From the NCBI RefSeq assembly GCF_024359545.1, contig NZ_JAKQZG010000003.1:186001-250000 (forward strand): 64,000 bases of DNA, given 5' to 3'. Within the stretch, counting starts at the first letter, position 1. Every line of letters starts with the position of its first letter. The position numbers and the translations under genes were made by a program. The notes beneath the pieces were generated by a model. The model was not told the DNA's origin, did no database searches, and worked only from the letters and a program-made list of their open reading frames with translations. The DNA comes from Jiella marina. GTDB lineage: Bacteria; Pseudomonadota; Alphaproteobacteria; Rhizobiales; Rhizobiaceae. Below, piece after piece: positions 19,119 through 27,768 of this stretch.

Positions 19119-19670
19119 TCAGCCCGAGAACCCGCCTTCGTCGAGAAAGGCCTGCTCCTCGGCGGTGGTGTCGCGGCCCAGAACGGCATTGCGGTGGGGA
19201 AACCGCCCGAAGCGGGCAATGATGTCGCGATGATCCTCGGCGAATTTGACGTTTTCTGCGTCGCCGATCTGCTTCATCCATTCCACGCACTCATCCTGGT
19301 CGGCAAGCGTTTCGGAATGCATGAGCGGCATGGCGAGGAACTGGTTGACGTCTTCGGCCACGGTCTCGTGATCACCGCGAGCGAGCGCCATTTTGCCTAT
19401 CTCCAGCGCCTTGTCGTCGGTCGCAAAGGCGAGAGGCGAGTCGCGGAACATGTTGCGGGGAAACTGATCCAGAACGATGACAAGGGCCAGTGCGCCATTC
19501 GCCTCCCGCGCCCAGCCTTCCAGGTCGCCGCGTGCCGCCATTTCATAGATGTCGCCGAAACGCCGCCGGATCGTCGCGTCAAAGGCCTCGTCCTTCTCGA
19601 ACCAGCGCTTCGGCCCGGCCTCGCGCCAGAATTCGACGATCGTCTGGGGATCAGGAGCGTAAGACGACAT
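19119..19670 (-). CDS. DUF924 family protein
   Basis: A 183-residue DUF924 (YP_-type, TPR-like helical) protein. Characteristic features are IVEFWREAGPKRWFEKDEAFD at the start, LALVIVLDQFPRNMFRD in the middle and FLAMPLMHSETLADQD followed by FAEDHRDIIARFGRFPHRNAVLGR. The latter FPHRN segment is near-invariant. Biochemical function is unknown. Start at 19670 gives the usual N-terminus; an upstream ATG at 19712 is less likely. Convergent with the response regulator, 9 bases apart. Confidence 0.9.
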   Translation of the reverse strand: MSSYAPDPQTIVEFWREAGPKRWFEKDEAFDATIRRRFGDIYEMAARGDLEGWAREANGALALVIVLDQFPRNMFRDSPLAFATDDKALEIGKMALARGDHETVAEDVNQFLAMPLMHSETLADQDECVEWMKQIGDAENVKFAEDHRDIIARFGRFPHRNAVLGRDTTAEEQAFLDEGGFSG

Positions 19671-19783
19671 GACGCGGCCTTTCGAAAGTCGTTTGAAATC
19701 CGTTCGGCCCATGGCGCCGAACCGGCAGGACGTGTGATCAGAGGGCGGACTGGAAATAGGAATGACACGGCGCCGAACAATGC

Positions 19784-20029
19784 ATGGGACGTCTGATGCG
19801 TGAACTGGATCTTCGAGGGCTGCGCTGCCCGCTGCCGGCGCTGCGCACCCGCCGCTGCCTCGCCGATCTTGCGGCCGGCGAGCGGGTCGCGGTTCTCTGC
19901 GATGATCCGCTCGCGGCGATCGACATCCCCCATCTCTGCCGGGAAGAGGGGCATGCTCTGGAGGCCGAGGAGACCCAGGGAACCGCGAAACGTTTCGTCG
20001 TGATGGTCAAAACGGCCGATGGTCTGTAG
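19784..20029 (+). CDS. TusA/SirA family sulfur carrier
   Basis: An 81-residue TusA-like protein. LDLRGLRCPLPALRT has the defining CPxP motif, with Cys15 the persulfide carrier; the fold ends with RFVVMVKTADG. Family members pass sulfane sulfur to tRNA thiolation, molybdenum cofactor synthesis or sulfur oxidation. ATG at 19784 or 19796 could start it. Convergent with the CobW gene. Confidence 0.92.
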   Translation: MGRLMRELDLRGLRCPLPALRTRRCLADLAAGERVAVLCDDPLAAIDIPHLCREEGHALEAEETQGTAKRFVVMVKTADGL

Positions 20030-20058
20030 GGAGCGCGACGGGCTCAAGCCGCCCGCGG

Positions 20059-21219
20059 TCAGCCAAAGCGCATCCCGGGAACGGCGAGCGGATTGTCTTC
20101 GAGAGCGCTGCGGTCGGGCGCATCGGGCCTCGCCCCGCCCGTGAAGGCCGCAAAGAGATCGCGAACATAGCGTTCGTCCAGGCCCTGGCCGATGAGGACG
20201 ATGCGGGTTCCGGGCTCTGAACGTCCCGGCCAGGCGGGCAGCTGTGCCGGCGGATGCAGATATCCCTGGACGCCGTGCAGGACGAGGGGCCGCGCCGGGT
20301 CCTCGCGCAGCAGAACAACGCCTTTCATGCGCAGGATGCGGGGACCTGCCGTCTGGGTGAGAAGGTCGAGAAAGCCTGAGACCGCGTCGAAGGCGATTGG
20401 TGTCGCGGTCTCCAGCGAAAAGGACCGGATGCCGTCATGCCGATGGTGGCCATGCGCGGAATGGGCGTGCTCATGGTGGCGATGGTCGTGGCCGTGGGCA
20501 TGATCGCCGCCCGACTCCGGGGCTGAGTCCGGCTCGATTGTGGGCCTTGTCTCTGTTCCCAGCCATGCAGCAATGTCATCAGTGCGGGACAGTGCGTCCG
20601 ACACGCCGCAGCCGATGAGCGCGTCCTTGGCGGAGGTGATCTCGATCGCGTCGAGAATGGGCGCTCGCGGATTGACCGCGCGGATCGCCGCCCGAGTGGT
20701 GGCGACGGCCTCGCGGTCGGCGAGGTCGCTCTTCGTCACGATGAGACGATCGGCGACGGCCACCTGGCGCCGGCTGTCGCTCTGGGCATCCAGGGTCGCA
20801 GCACCGTTCATCGCGTCGACGACCGTCACGACGCCGTCGAGCGCATAGGCTTCGAGAAGCGCCGGGTGCGACATCATCGCGGCGAGGATCGGGCCAGGGT
20901 CGGCCAGCCCCGTCGTCTCGACCACGACGCGTTCGAGCGCTCCGGCGCCCTCCGGGCGTGGCGCAACCGCGAGATCGACGAGCGTCTGCACCAGCTCGCC
21001 GCGCACCGTGCAGCACAGACACCCGTCCGACAGCGAGATGACGCCATCGCTGGAGACCGCCTCGATCAGCAGCGGATCGATCGCCGCCTCGCCGAACTCA
21101 TTGACGACGACGGCGGTGTTGCTGAGTGCGGGATCCTTGAGGAAACGATTGAGCAACGTCGTCTTTCCCGCGCCGAGAAAGCCCGTGAGGAGGGTCAGGC
21201 GGATGGGCGGTCGTTGCAT
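20059..21219 (-). CDS. CobW/COG0523 family metallochaperone GTPase
   Basis: A 386-residue G3E GTPase. Walker A TLLTGFLGAGKTTLLNRF at the N-terminus, the metal-binding CxCC motif in DGCLCCTVRGELVQ, and TKSDLADR as the base-specificity motif. A histidine-rich stretch between the GTPase and CobW C-terminal domains (around residues 245-268, HxHxHDHxHH pattern) suggests zinc or nickel handling. It could insert cobalt, zinc or another metal; no B12, Zur or nitrile hydratase genes are adjacent to decide. It follows the carboxypeptidase gene by 26 bases on the same strand and may be cotranscribed. Confidence 0.9.
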   Translation of the reverse strand: MQRPPIRLTLLTGFLGAGKTTLLNRFLKDPALSNTAVVVNEFGEAAIDPLLIEAVSSDGVISLSDGCLCCTVRGELVQTLVDLAVAPRPEGAGALERVVVETTGLADPGPILAAMMSHPALLEAYALDGVVTVVDAMNGAATLDAQSDSRRQVAVADRLIVTKSDLADREAVATTRAAIRAVNPRAPILDAIEITSAKDALIGCGVSDALSRTDDIAAWLGTETRPTIEPDSAPESGGDHAHGHDHRHHEHAHSAHGHHRHDGIRSFSLETATPIAFDAVSGFLDLLTQTAGPRILRMKGVVLLREDPARPLVLHGVQGYLHPPAQLPAWPGRSEPGTRIVLIGQGLDERYVRDLFAAFTGGARPDAPDRSALEDNPLAVPGMRFG

Positions 21220-21245
21220 CGGGTTCCCCGTTTGCGGGTGCTTGT

Positions 21246-22811
21246 TCAGTTCGCTGCGCCTTGCCGCGCGTCGCCCGCGGCATGGCTCGTCCTCAGCTTG
21301 AAGTCGATATCGAGACGCGGCCCCTTGCGGGCAAGGGGGCTTTCGATCCCGCGCGGAAACGCGGTGTCTCGATCCCCGCCGGAATAGGCGTTCGCCGCTG
21401 CGGCCACGTCTCCGCGACCGGTTGTTGACGGACCGAGACGGCTTTCTTCGTTTGCCGGCTCGGCTGGCTGCGAGCCGTCAGCCGCGGGTTCGGCCGGGGC
21501 GGTGTCAGTTGCAGCCGGTTCGGCCGTGTCCTCTGCAGCGGGGTCCGTTGCGTCTTCACCTGCGGCGAGATTGTCGTTCGCAGGCGGGGGCGTCGGACGC
21601 GGGGTCGGGATCGGAATGCCGTAATTGGCGATGATCGAGACGCCCGGCGCGACCTCGTCATTGCCCGCCGCACCACCAAGGCCGACATTCACGGTCACCG
21701 GCGCCCGGTTCAATTCGGTGAGATAGGGGGAGCCGAAGACCTCCTCCCGCTCCTTTTCCGCGACCCGGTCGTTGGCCCGCTCGGTTCGCCCCTCCTGCGA
21801 ACAGATGTAGTCGGAGGTGTCGAGCGGTGCGCCGGAGGAGGTGGGAAGATCGGTGACCGTTTCGGTAACTTCGTCGAGATCGGCCTGGAAGCCAGCCTGA
21901 AGGATTTCGGCCGAATTGCGCTCGCGTTCGATCGTTCCGTTGGCGCCGAGAACGACGGCGATGAGCGTTCGTCCGTCGCGGGTGGCGGAGGAGACGAGGT
22001 TGAAGCCGGATGCGCAGATATAGCCGGTCTTCATGCCATCGGCGCCGTCAAACCGGCCGAGCAGCTTGTTGCCGTTCTTCATGAGCGATTTGCCGTTGGA
22101 AATCGCTTCCGTGCCGAAGAACTCGCTGAAGGCGGGGAATTCCCGCCGGATCGTCATGCCGAGGATCGCCAGATCCTTGGCCGTGGAGTACTGGCCTTCT
22201 CCGGGAAGCCCGTTCGGATTGATGAAACGCGTGTCTTCCATGCCGAGCCGCTTCGCCTCGGCATTCATCATGTCCACGAAATCGCCGAGCGAGCCGCCAG
22301 CGAGCGATTGCCCGATGGCAACCGCAACGTCGTTGGCGGACTTCACCAGCATCATCCTCAGCGCATTGTCGAGGCGGATGACGGAGCCGGGCTTGTAATC
22401 CATCTTGCTCGGCGGTTCGTCGGCGGCCTGCCGGGTCACGATCACCGGCGAATCGAGCGCAACCGTTTCTGCCCGTAGCGCCTTCAGCGCGAGATAGGCG
22501 GTCATCAGCTTGGTCGTGGAGGCCGGATAGCGGCGCTCGGTGGCATTCTGCCGGGAAAGGACCTTCCCGGTCTCGACGTCGACGACGATGGTCGCGAGGG
22601 GATGGTCGACCGGCGTTTCTGGCTCCGCCGGAGCCTCCGCGTCGGTGCCGGATGGCTCTGCGATCTGGTCCGCCTGCTCGGCCGGAGCCGCCTCCTCCGT
22701 CTGGGCTGCCTCCTGAGCCAGTGCCGGTGTGGCGACAAGGCCGGACATCGCCGCCAGGGCGAAGAGCATGGCCGCAAGGGCGGTCTTGAACCGCGATCGG
22801 GGCTTCGTCAC
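21246..22811 (-). CDS. D-alanyl-D-alanine carboxypeptidase (PBP5/6 type)
   Basis: A 521-residue periplasmic serine peptidase (S11) that trims D-Ala from peptidoglycan stem peptides. After a signal peptide (FKTALAAMLFALAAMSGLVA, cleavage near ALAQ) and an Ala/Glu-rich linker come the three active-site motifs: PASTTKL (SxxK), KSANDV (SxN) and GMKTGYI (KTG). The C-terminal ~180 residues are Pro/Ala/Asp-rich and disordered, longer than in classical PBP5, and no SPOR domain is seen. I choose GTG at 22811, which has AGGAG upstream, over ATG at 22838. A much longer open frame upstream overlaps the divergent M20 gene and is not coding. Confidence 0.9.
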   Translation of the reverse strand: MTKPRSRFKTALAAMLFALAAMSGLVATPALAQEAAQTEEAAPAEQADQIAEPSGTDAEAPAEPETPVDHPLATIVVDVETGKVLSRQNATERRYPASTTKLMTAYLALKALRAETVALDSPVIVTRQAADEPPSKMDYKPGSVIRLDNALRMMLVKSANDVAVAIGQSLAGGSLGDFVDMMNAEAKRLGMEDTRFINPNGLPGEGQYSTAKDLAILGMTIRREFPAFSEFFGTEAISNGKSLMKNGNKLLGRFDGADGMKTGYICASGFNLVSSATRDGRTLIAVVLGANGTIERERNSAEILQAGFQADLDEVTETVTDLPTSSGAPLDTSDYICSQEGRTERANDRVAEKEREEVFGSPYLTELNRAPVTVNVGLGGAAGNDEVAPGVSIIANYGIPIPTPRPTPPPANDNLAAGEDATDPAAEDTAEPAATDTAPAEPAADGSQPAEPANEESRLGPSTTGRGDVAAAANAYSGGDRDTAFPRGIESPLARKGPRLDIDFKLRTSHAAGDARQGAAN

Positions 22812-23144
22812 GCTATGCTCGCTCCTATTTGCTGTCATGGCAATTCGCAGCAGAATGGCTCCGGCGTTGCTTGTTGACATATCACTCGCCGTCATGTCGC
22901 ATTGCAGCATCTTGTCAGCCAGAAGAAATGCATATGATGCCGCCTCGGTTTTGCGCGATAGGTTCGAGGCGGTCAACGCCAACGCCGGGACGGATCGTGA
23001 CGTTCCCCTCGGCGAGCGGACTTCGCGGGACCAGCGGGGCGAAAGCATCGATCGCAGTTTCCTCCTGGCGCGGGCAAGGTGACGGGACAACATATCTCTG
23101 CGAAGTCGCGCAACAGTTTTGGCAAGAATTATACGGGGACGAGG
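22812..23144. other. Divergent intergenic region between dac and M20 gene
   Basis: 333 bases serving both divergent genes. Contains TTGACA at about 22874 in plus orientation, without a good -10 at 17 bases. GGGGACGAGG just before 23145 is the ribosome site of the M20 gene. No further gene seen. Confidence 0.5.
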
Positions 23145-24314
23145 ATGCCTGTCAGTAACCGGATCGCTGCACTGCGGCCCGAACTCGAGGCGTGGCGGCA
23201 CGCGCTGCACGCCGAACCCGAGCTTCTCTACGACTGCGAGGATACGGCGGCCTTCGTTACCGAAAGGCTCGAAAGCTTTGGTTGCGACGAGGTGATCACC
23301 GGGCTCGGACGGACGGGGGTGGTCGGTCTGATCCACGGCCGCGATGGCGCGGGCGGACGGATGATCGGGCTCCGGGCTGACATGGACGCCCTGCCGATCC
23401 TGGAGGAGACCGGTCTGCCCTATGCCTCGAAGCGCTCGGGGATGATGCATGCCTGCGGCCATGACGGGCACACGACGATGCTGCTGGGCGCGGCGAGGAG
23501 CCTGGCCGAGACCCGGGGATTTTCCGGCACCGTCGCGCTGATCTTCCAGCCGGCGGAAGAGGGCGGCGGCGGCGGCAAGGCGATGATCGACGACGGTCTC
23601 TTCGAGCGCCTGCCGATCGCAAAGGTCTACGGCATGCACAATCTGCCTGGACTTCCCGTCGGCTGCTTCGGGATGCGCCACGGATCGATCATGGCCTCGA
23701 CCGACGAGTTCGTCATCAAGCTCAAGGGGCGGGGCAGTCATGCCGCCCTGCCGCACCGTTCGGCCGATCCCATCGTTGCCGGCGCGGCCCTCGTTCAGGC
23801 GCTGCAGCCGATCGTTTCGCGCAACACCGACCCGCTCAAGTCGCTGGTCGTCTCCGTCACGCAGTTCCACGCCGGATATGCCCACAACGTCATTCCGGAG
23901 ACGGCGGAAGTCTCCGGCACGGTGCGGGCGCTCGATCGCGAGATGCGGGATCTCGCCGAGCGCCGCATTCGCGAGATCTCGGCCGGCATCGCCGCCGTCC
24001 ATGATCTCGACGCTGTGGTCGAATACGACCGCAACTATCCGATTACCGTCAACGATCCGGCCGAAAGCGATTTCTGCGCCGAAGTTGCGGCAGAGATCGT
24101 CGGCGCTGCGAAGGTCGATCCGAACGCGCCCCCGCTGATGGCGGGCGAGGATTTCTCCTATATGCTGGAAGAGAAGCCGGGCGCCTACGTGTTTGTCGGC
24201 AATGGTGACAGTTCCGGCCTGCACACTGCCACCTACGACTTCTCCGACGAAGCGCTGGTTTATGGGGCGAGTTACTGGGTGCGGCTGGTGGAGCGCGCTC
24301 TGCCGGCCCACTGA
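23145..24314 (+). CDS. M20 family amidohydrolase (hippurate hydrolase-like)
   Basis: A 389-residue M20D metallohydrolase. Metal ligands are in MMHACGHDGHT (Cys, His), QPAEEGGGG (Glu), YGMHN (His) and the C-terminal SSGLHTATYDFSDEAL (His). RADMDALPI precedes the first. Relatives remove acyl groups from amino acids (hippurate, N-acetyl, IAA conjugates) or open amide bonds. Start at 23145 has GGGGACGAGG just upstream. Followed after 79 bases by an amidase gene; the pair converges on the ABC transporter/racemase/amidohydrolase operon and may share its substrate range. Confidence 0.92.
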   Translation: MPVSNRIAALRPELEAWRHALHAEPELLYDCEDTAAFVTERLESFGCDEVITGLGRTGVVGLIHGRDGAGGRMIGLRADMDALPILEETGLPYASKRSGMMHACGHDGHTTMLLGAARSLAETRGFSGTVALIFQPAEEGGGGGKAMIDDGLFERLPIAKVYGMHNLPGLPVGCFGMRHGSIMASTDEFVIKLKGRGSHAALPHRSADPIVAGAALVQALQPIVSRNTDPLKSLVVSVTQFHAGYAHNVIPETAEVSGTVRALDREMRDLAERRIREISAGIAAVHDLDAVVEYDRNYPITVNDPAESDFCAEVAAEIVGAAKVDPNAPPLMAGEDFSYMLEEKPGAYVFVGNGDSSGLHTATYDFSDEALVYGASYWVRLVERALPAH

Positions 24315-24393
24315 GTTCGCCGCCGCTCGGTGGGCAGAAACGTTTGGCTGCGGCGGCGCGGCGATGGCCGAGTGATCTGAAAGGGTCCGATCC

Positions 24394-25566
24394 ATGCTTC
24401 TTCCGAAGGACCCGGTGAATGCCTTCCTGCCCTATCCGCCGGTCGAGGTGGAGAGTGCGGCCGACGGCCCGCTCGCCGGCCTGACCCTCGGCATCAAGGA
24501 CCTCTTCGACGTCAAGGGATACCGCACCGGCTGCGGCTGTCCGCTCTGGTTGGCACAGAGCGAGGTCGCGTACGAGACCGCACCGGCGGTTCAGCTGCTC
24601 CTCGACGCCGGCGCCCGCTTCGTCGGCAAGACCCATACGGACGAGCTAGCCTGGTCGCTCTATGGGTTGAACGCGCATTTCGGCACGCCGATCAATAGTG
24701 CCGCGCCGGACCGCATTCCCGGTGGTTCGTCCTCCGGTTCGGCGGCCGCAGTCGCGGCGGGTCTGATCGATATCGGCATCGGCAGCGATACCGGCGGCTC
24801 GATCCGCGCGCCGGCGAGCTTCTGCGGCCTGTGGGGAATCCGGCCGACCCATGGCCGCGTGTCGCTCGAACGCTGCATGCCGCTGGCGCCGAGTCTCGAC
24901 ACCTGCGGGATCCTCACCCGCGACCCCGAGACGCTGCTGAAGAGCGCTTCCGTGCTGGTCGGGGAGGATCGGACGCCTTTGCCGACATCCGTTCGATTCC
25001 TTCGGCCGGTCGACATGATTGCGCGGCTGGGCGCGGAGCAGCGGGCGGTCTACGAGGCGGCTTGCGAGGGGATCGAGACGCAGGATGTGACCGTCTATCC
25101 GGTCGGCGGTTCAGACCGGCTCTATGAGACCTTCCGGATCCTCCAGTCCCATGAGGCGAAGCGGACGGTCGTGCCCTTCATTCAGGCCTCCGGCATGCCG
25201 CTGCTCGGCGGGATCGCGGATCGGGCGGCCTTTGCCGCGAGACTCACAGAGGCAGACGAGGCGGCCGGCAACGCGGTGCGCGGACCGTTTCGCGCGGCGA
25301 TGAACGCACTCCTTGGCACCGATGGCGTGCTGCTGGTGCCGCCGGTCCATGACGCGCCGTTCCATCGCGATGCGCCACCGGCCGTGCTCGAGGCGTTCCG
25401 GCACGATGCGATGAAGCTGCTTTCCGTCGCAGGTCTTGCCGGCCTGCCGCAGTTGGTCATGCCGGCCGGAAAGGTGGGCGGGGCGCCATATGGCGTGTCG
25501 CTGATTGGCCCGCGCGGCAGCGATGTTTCGCTGGTGCGGCTGGCGGGGAGCATGTTCGCCCACTGA
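24394..25566 (+). CDS. Amidase signature family hydrolase
   Basis: A 390-residue amidase-signature enzyme. The Ser-cisSer-Lys triad is visible: Lys35 in LGIKDLFDV, the cis-Ser in GGSSSGSAAAVAAG (residues ~110-123) and the nucleophile Ser136 in GSDTGGSIRAPAS. It is shorter than GatA or typical plant/bacterial amidases (450-500) and lacks much of the usual C-terminal part; it resembles the short AtzE/'amidase' group of plant AMI1-like enzymes. Substrate unknown. It follows the M20 gene in the same direction. Confidence 0.88.
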   Translation: MLLPKDPVNAFLPYPPVEVESAADGPLAGLTLGIKDLFDVKGYRTGCGCPLWLAQSEVAYETAPAVQLLLDAGARFVGKTHTDELAWSLYGLNAHFGTPINSAAPDRIPGGSSSGSAAAVAAGLIDIGIGSDTGGSIRAPASFCGLWGIRPTHGRVSLERCMPLAPSLDTCGILTRDPETLLKSASVLVGEDRTPLPTSVRFLRPVDMIARLGAEQRAVYEAACEGIETQDVTVYPVGGSDRLYETFRILQSHEAKRTVVPFIQASGMPLLGGIADRAAFAARLTEADEAAGNAVRGPFRAAMNALLGTDGVLLVPPVHDAPFHRDAPPAVLEAFRHDAMKLLSVAGLAGLPQLVMPAGKVGGAPYGVSLIGPRGSDVSLVRLAGSMFAH

Positions 25567-25641
25567 GCACGGCATTCTCGCGTGCGCGGCCCGTCGCATG
25601 ACATGTGCCACGAGGGAACGCGCCGCAAGGTGGGACTGGCG

Positions 25642-26886
25642 TTACTCTGAACGTGTCTGGACGTTGCCCAGGATGGACGGCAGCGGTCTTTCGAAGGTCT
25701 GCACGCTGCGTTTGTAGCCCGCGATCGGCGTGGCAATGCGGCGAACGGCGTCGATTGCGTTTTCGGCATCGAGGATCAGCAGATCGGCTGGCTGTCCGAC
25801 CTCGGGCGCCGACAGCCGTTCTCGTCCCAAAACCGCTGCTGCGCCGTCTGAGATCATTGCGAAGGCAAGTTCCAGATCTGCGTCCGATCCTAGTTGCGCG
25901 ACATTGGCGTAGAGATTGGCCATCCGGATCAGCGAAGCGTCGCCATAGGGCGTGAAAGGGTTGAGGACATTGTTCGTGGCGAGCGCCGTGCGTACGCCCT
26001 TCTTCGCGAGGAAGTGGGCCCGCGTCACGCCGCGCGGCACGAGATGATCTGCGTCGCGGCCGTTCAGATAGAGGTCGGTCGCTGGCAGGACGACGACGCC
26101 GATGCCGGCCGCAGCCAGGCGATCGGCGAGTTCGCCGAACCGATCCGGCCTCATGGCGGAGAGCTTGGTGGCGTGGCCGACGCTGACGCGGCCTTGCAGT
26201 CCGCGCGCTTCGACTGCCTTGATCAGGGCTGGCAGGTCGGAGTTTTCGGGATCGAGGTCGAAGTCGATATGGAAGTCAGCCGGCACGCCGAAGCGTTCGG
26301 CAAGATCGAGGATGAGAGCGATGTGGCGAACCGGATCGGGATCGGTGTAGGGGCAGCCGCCGACACTGGTGGCGCCCTTTTCGAGGGCCGACACCAGCAG
26401 ATCGCAAGTCGCCATCTCCTGCGTCAGACCTTCCTGGGCGAAGGCGCAGAGATCGAGGTCCATCGACGCGGCATAGTCGCGCTTCAACTGGAGGAGGGCG
26501 TCGAAGGACCGCAGGTCCACGCGGGGATCGGTCTCGACAAAGCTGCGCATGACCATCGTGCCGTTGACGATCGCCTGGCGAAGAACGGATTCGGCGCGGC
26601 GATATACGTCCTCCTCGCCGAAATCCGCCTTGGCGGCGGCGGTCAGCGTCACCGCTTCCTTCAGCGTGCCTTCGCAAATCGGGCAGCGGTCGAGGATGCC
26701 GGCCTTGTCGAGATGGATATGAGTTTCGACAAGGCCGGTGCAGACGAAGCGGCCTTCGGCCGAACGATCTGGGGGTCCTTCGGGAAGCGCCCCTTCGATG
26801 GCGGCGACTGATCCCTCCCTGACGCCGATGTCGACGGGGCGGTCGCGCCCGTCGATCCGGGCGTTGCGAAGGATGAAGTCGAACAT
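25642..26886 (-). CDS. Cytosine deaminase-like amidohydrolase with altered active site
   Basis: A 414-residue amidohydrolase-superfamily protein of the CodA/AtzC group. N-terminal metal motif ETHIHLDKA (His56, His58), then His206 in ADFHIDFDLD and His238 in SVGHATKL align with the usual metal and catalytic His residues. Two key positions differ: the catalytic Glu three residues after His206 is Phe209, and the strand-8 Asp is Asn305 in LATNNVLNPFTPYGD. The reaction is therefore uncertain; a hydrolase of a cyclic ureide, deaminase or N-alkyl amidohydrolase are options. Last gene of a seven-gene minus operon headed by an ABC transporter; 16 bases follow the GNAT gene. Confidence 0.85.
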   Translation of the reverse strand: MFDFILRNARIDGRDRPVDIGVREGSVAAIEGALPEGPPDRSAEGRFVCTGLVETHIHLDKAGILDRCPICEGTLKEAVTLTAAAKADFGEEDVYRRAESVLRQAIVNGTMVMRSFVETDPRVDLRSFDALLQLKRDYAASMDLDLCAFAQEGLTQEMATCDLLVSALEKGATSVGGCPYTDPDPVRHIALILDLAERFGVPADFHIDFDLDPENSDLPALIKAVEARGLQGRVSVGHATKLSAMRPDRFGELADRLAAAGIGVVVLPATDLYLNGRDADHLVPRGVTRAHFLAKKGVRTALATNNVLNPFTPYGDASLIRMANLYANVAQLGSDADLELAFAMISDGAAAVLGRERLSAPEVGQPADLLILDAENAIDAVRRIATPIAGYKRSVQTFERPLPSILGNVQTRSE

Positions 26887-26902
26887 CGCGCAAGCCGCCC
26901 GT

Positions 26903-27766
26903 TCAGCCGAGTTCGAAGCTCGTCACGCCGAATATCCGATCGAGCGGCAAATGGGGAGGTGTGCCGCGAACCATGCGGGCGGTTTCGAAAACCGGCGACA
27001 GGCCGTTTCGCGTGGCGAGATCGATCGCGGCAGCGTTCGGCTCCGGCACGTCGAGGGTGACGGACTCGCCCGGCGGGACTGCGCGGATCAACGCGGCGAA
27101 AAGGTCTGCGGCCGATTCCGGGGTGTCGGCAAAGAGCGGTCCGATCTTGAAGCCCACGCGACAGGGGCGGATGACCCCGTAACCCTTCGGGGCGCCGTCA
27201 GGCCCGTCGACGATCTTCGCGACATGACCTTCGGCGGACAGCCAGGTGCGAAGGAAGGTCGTGCGGTCCACCCCGAAATGCGCGGCATCGAATCGTGCCA
27301 GCGCATCGAAGTCGTCGTCCGTGATCGGGCGGCCGGGCCCTGAAAGCTCGGCTTTTGTCGTCAGCGCGCCCTGATAGCGGATGTTTCGATGCTGGAATAC
27401 GAAGCCGGATTTGGCGTAGTTCGCCTGCTGGTCGACGACGCCATCGAGCCCAATGGAGCGGTCGCCAAGCCGGGCGATGCCGGCCTGCCAGAGCGCCCAG
27501 CCGATCCCCCGACCGCGCAGCCCGGGCCTCACGATGTAAAAGCCGAGAAAGCCCTGGTGCTCGCCATAGGCGACCACCGAGATCGAGGCCGCAGGCTCAC
27601 CGTCCAGAAGCGCCATCAGAAAACCGTCCGGGTCGGCGGCGCGAAATGCCTTTGCGTCCTCCAGCCCGGGATTCCAGCCTTCCTCCGCCGCCCATTCGAC
27701 GGCAATCTCCATCTCTTCAGGCGACATCGGCCGGATGGCCAACTTGCCTTCGGGAGCCGGCGCCAT
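26903..27766 (-). CDS. GNAT family N-acetyltransferase (two-domain)
   Basis: A 287-residue protein with an N-terminal GNAT domain and a C-terminal second half of the Acetyltransf_18 type. The acetyl-CoA site is in GFYIVRPGLRGRGIGWALWQ (R-x-x-G-x-G/A). The C-terminal half includes CRVGFKIGPLFADTPESAADLF, the usual second-domain hallmark. Start ATG at 27766 lies two bases past the racemase stop, so translation is probably coupled. Its placement in the catabolic operon suggests acetylation of a pathway amine or detoxification of an intermediate, which is inference. Confidence 0.87.
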   Translation of the reverse strand: MAPAPEGKLAIRPMSPEEMEIAVEWAAEEGWNPGLEDAKAFRAADPDGFLMALLDGEPAASISVVAYGEHQGFLGFYIVRPGLRGRGIGWALWQAGIARLGDRSIGLDGVVDQQANYAKSGFVFQHRNIRYQGALTTKAELSGPGRPITDDDFDALARFDAAHFGVDRTTFLRTWLSAEGHVAKIVDGPDGAPKGYGVIRPCRVGFKIGPLFADTPESAADLFAALIRAVPPGESVTLDVPEPNAAAIDLATRNGLSPVFETARMVRGTPPHLPLDRIFGVTSFELG

Positions 27767-27768
27767 GG

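Noticed and set aside
22812-24395. Long N-terminal extension of the carboxypeptidase frame
   Set aside because: Lies antisense to the well-supported M20 gene; the signal peptide of the carboxypeptidase starts at 22811.
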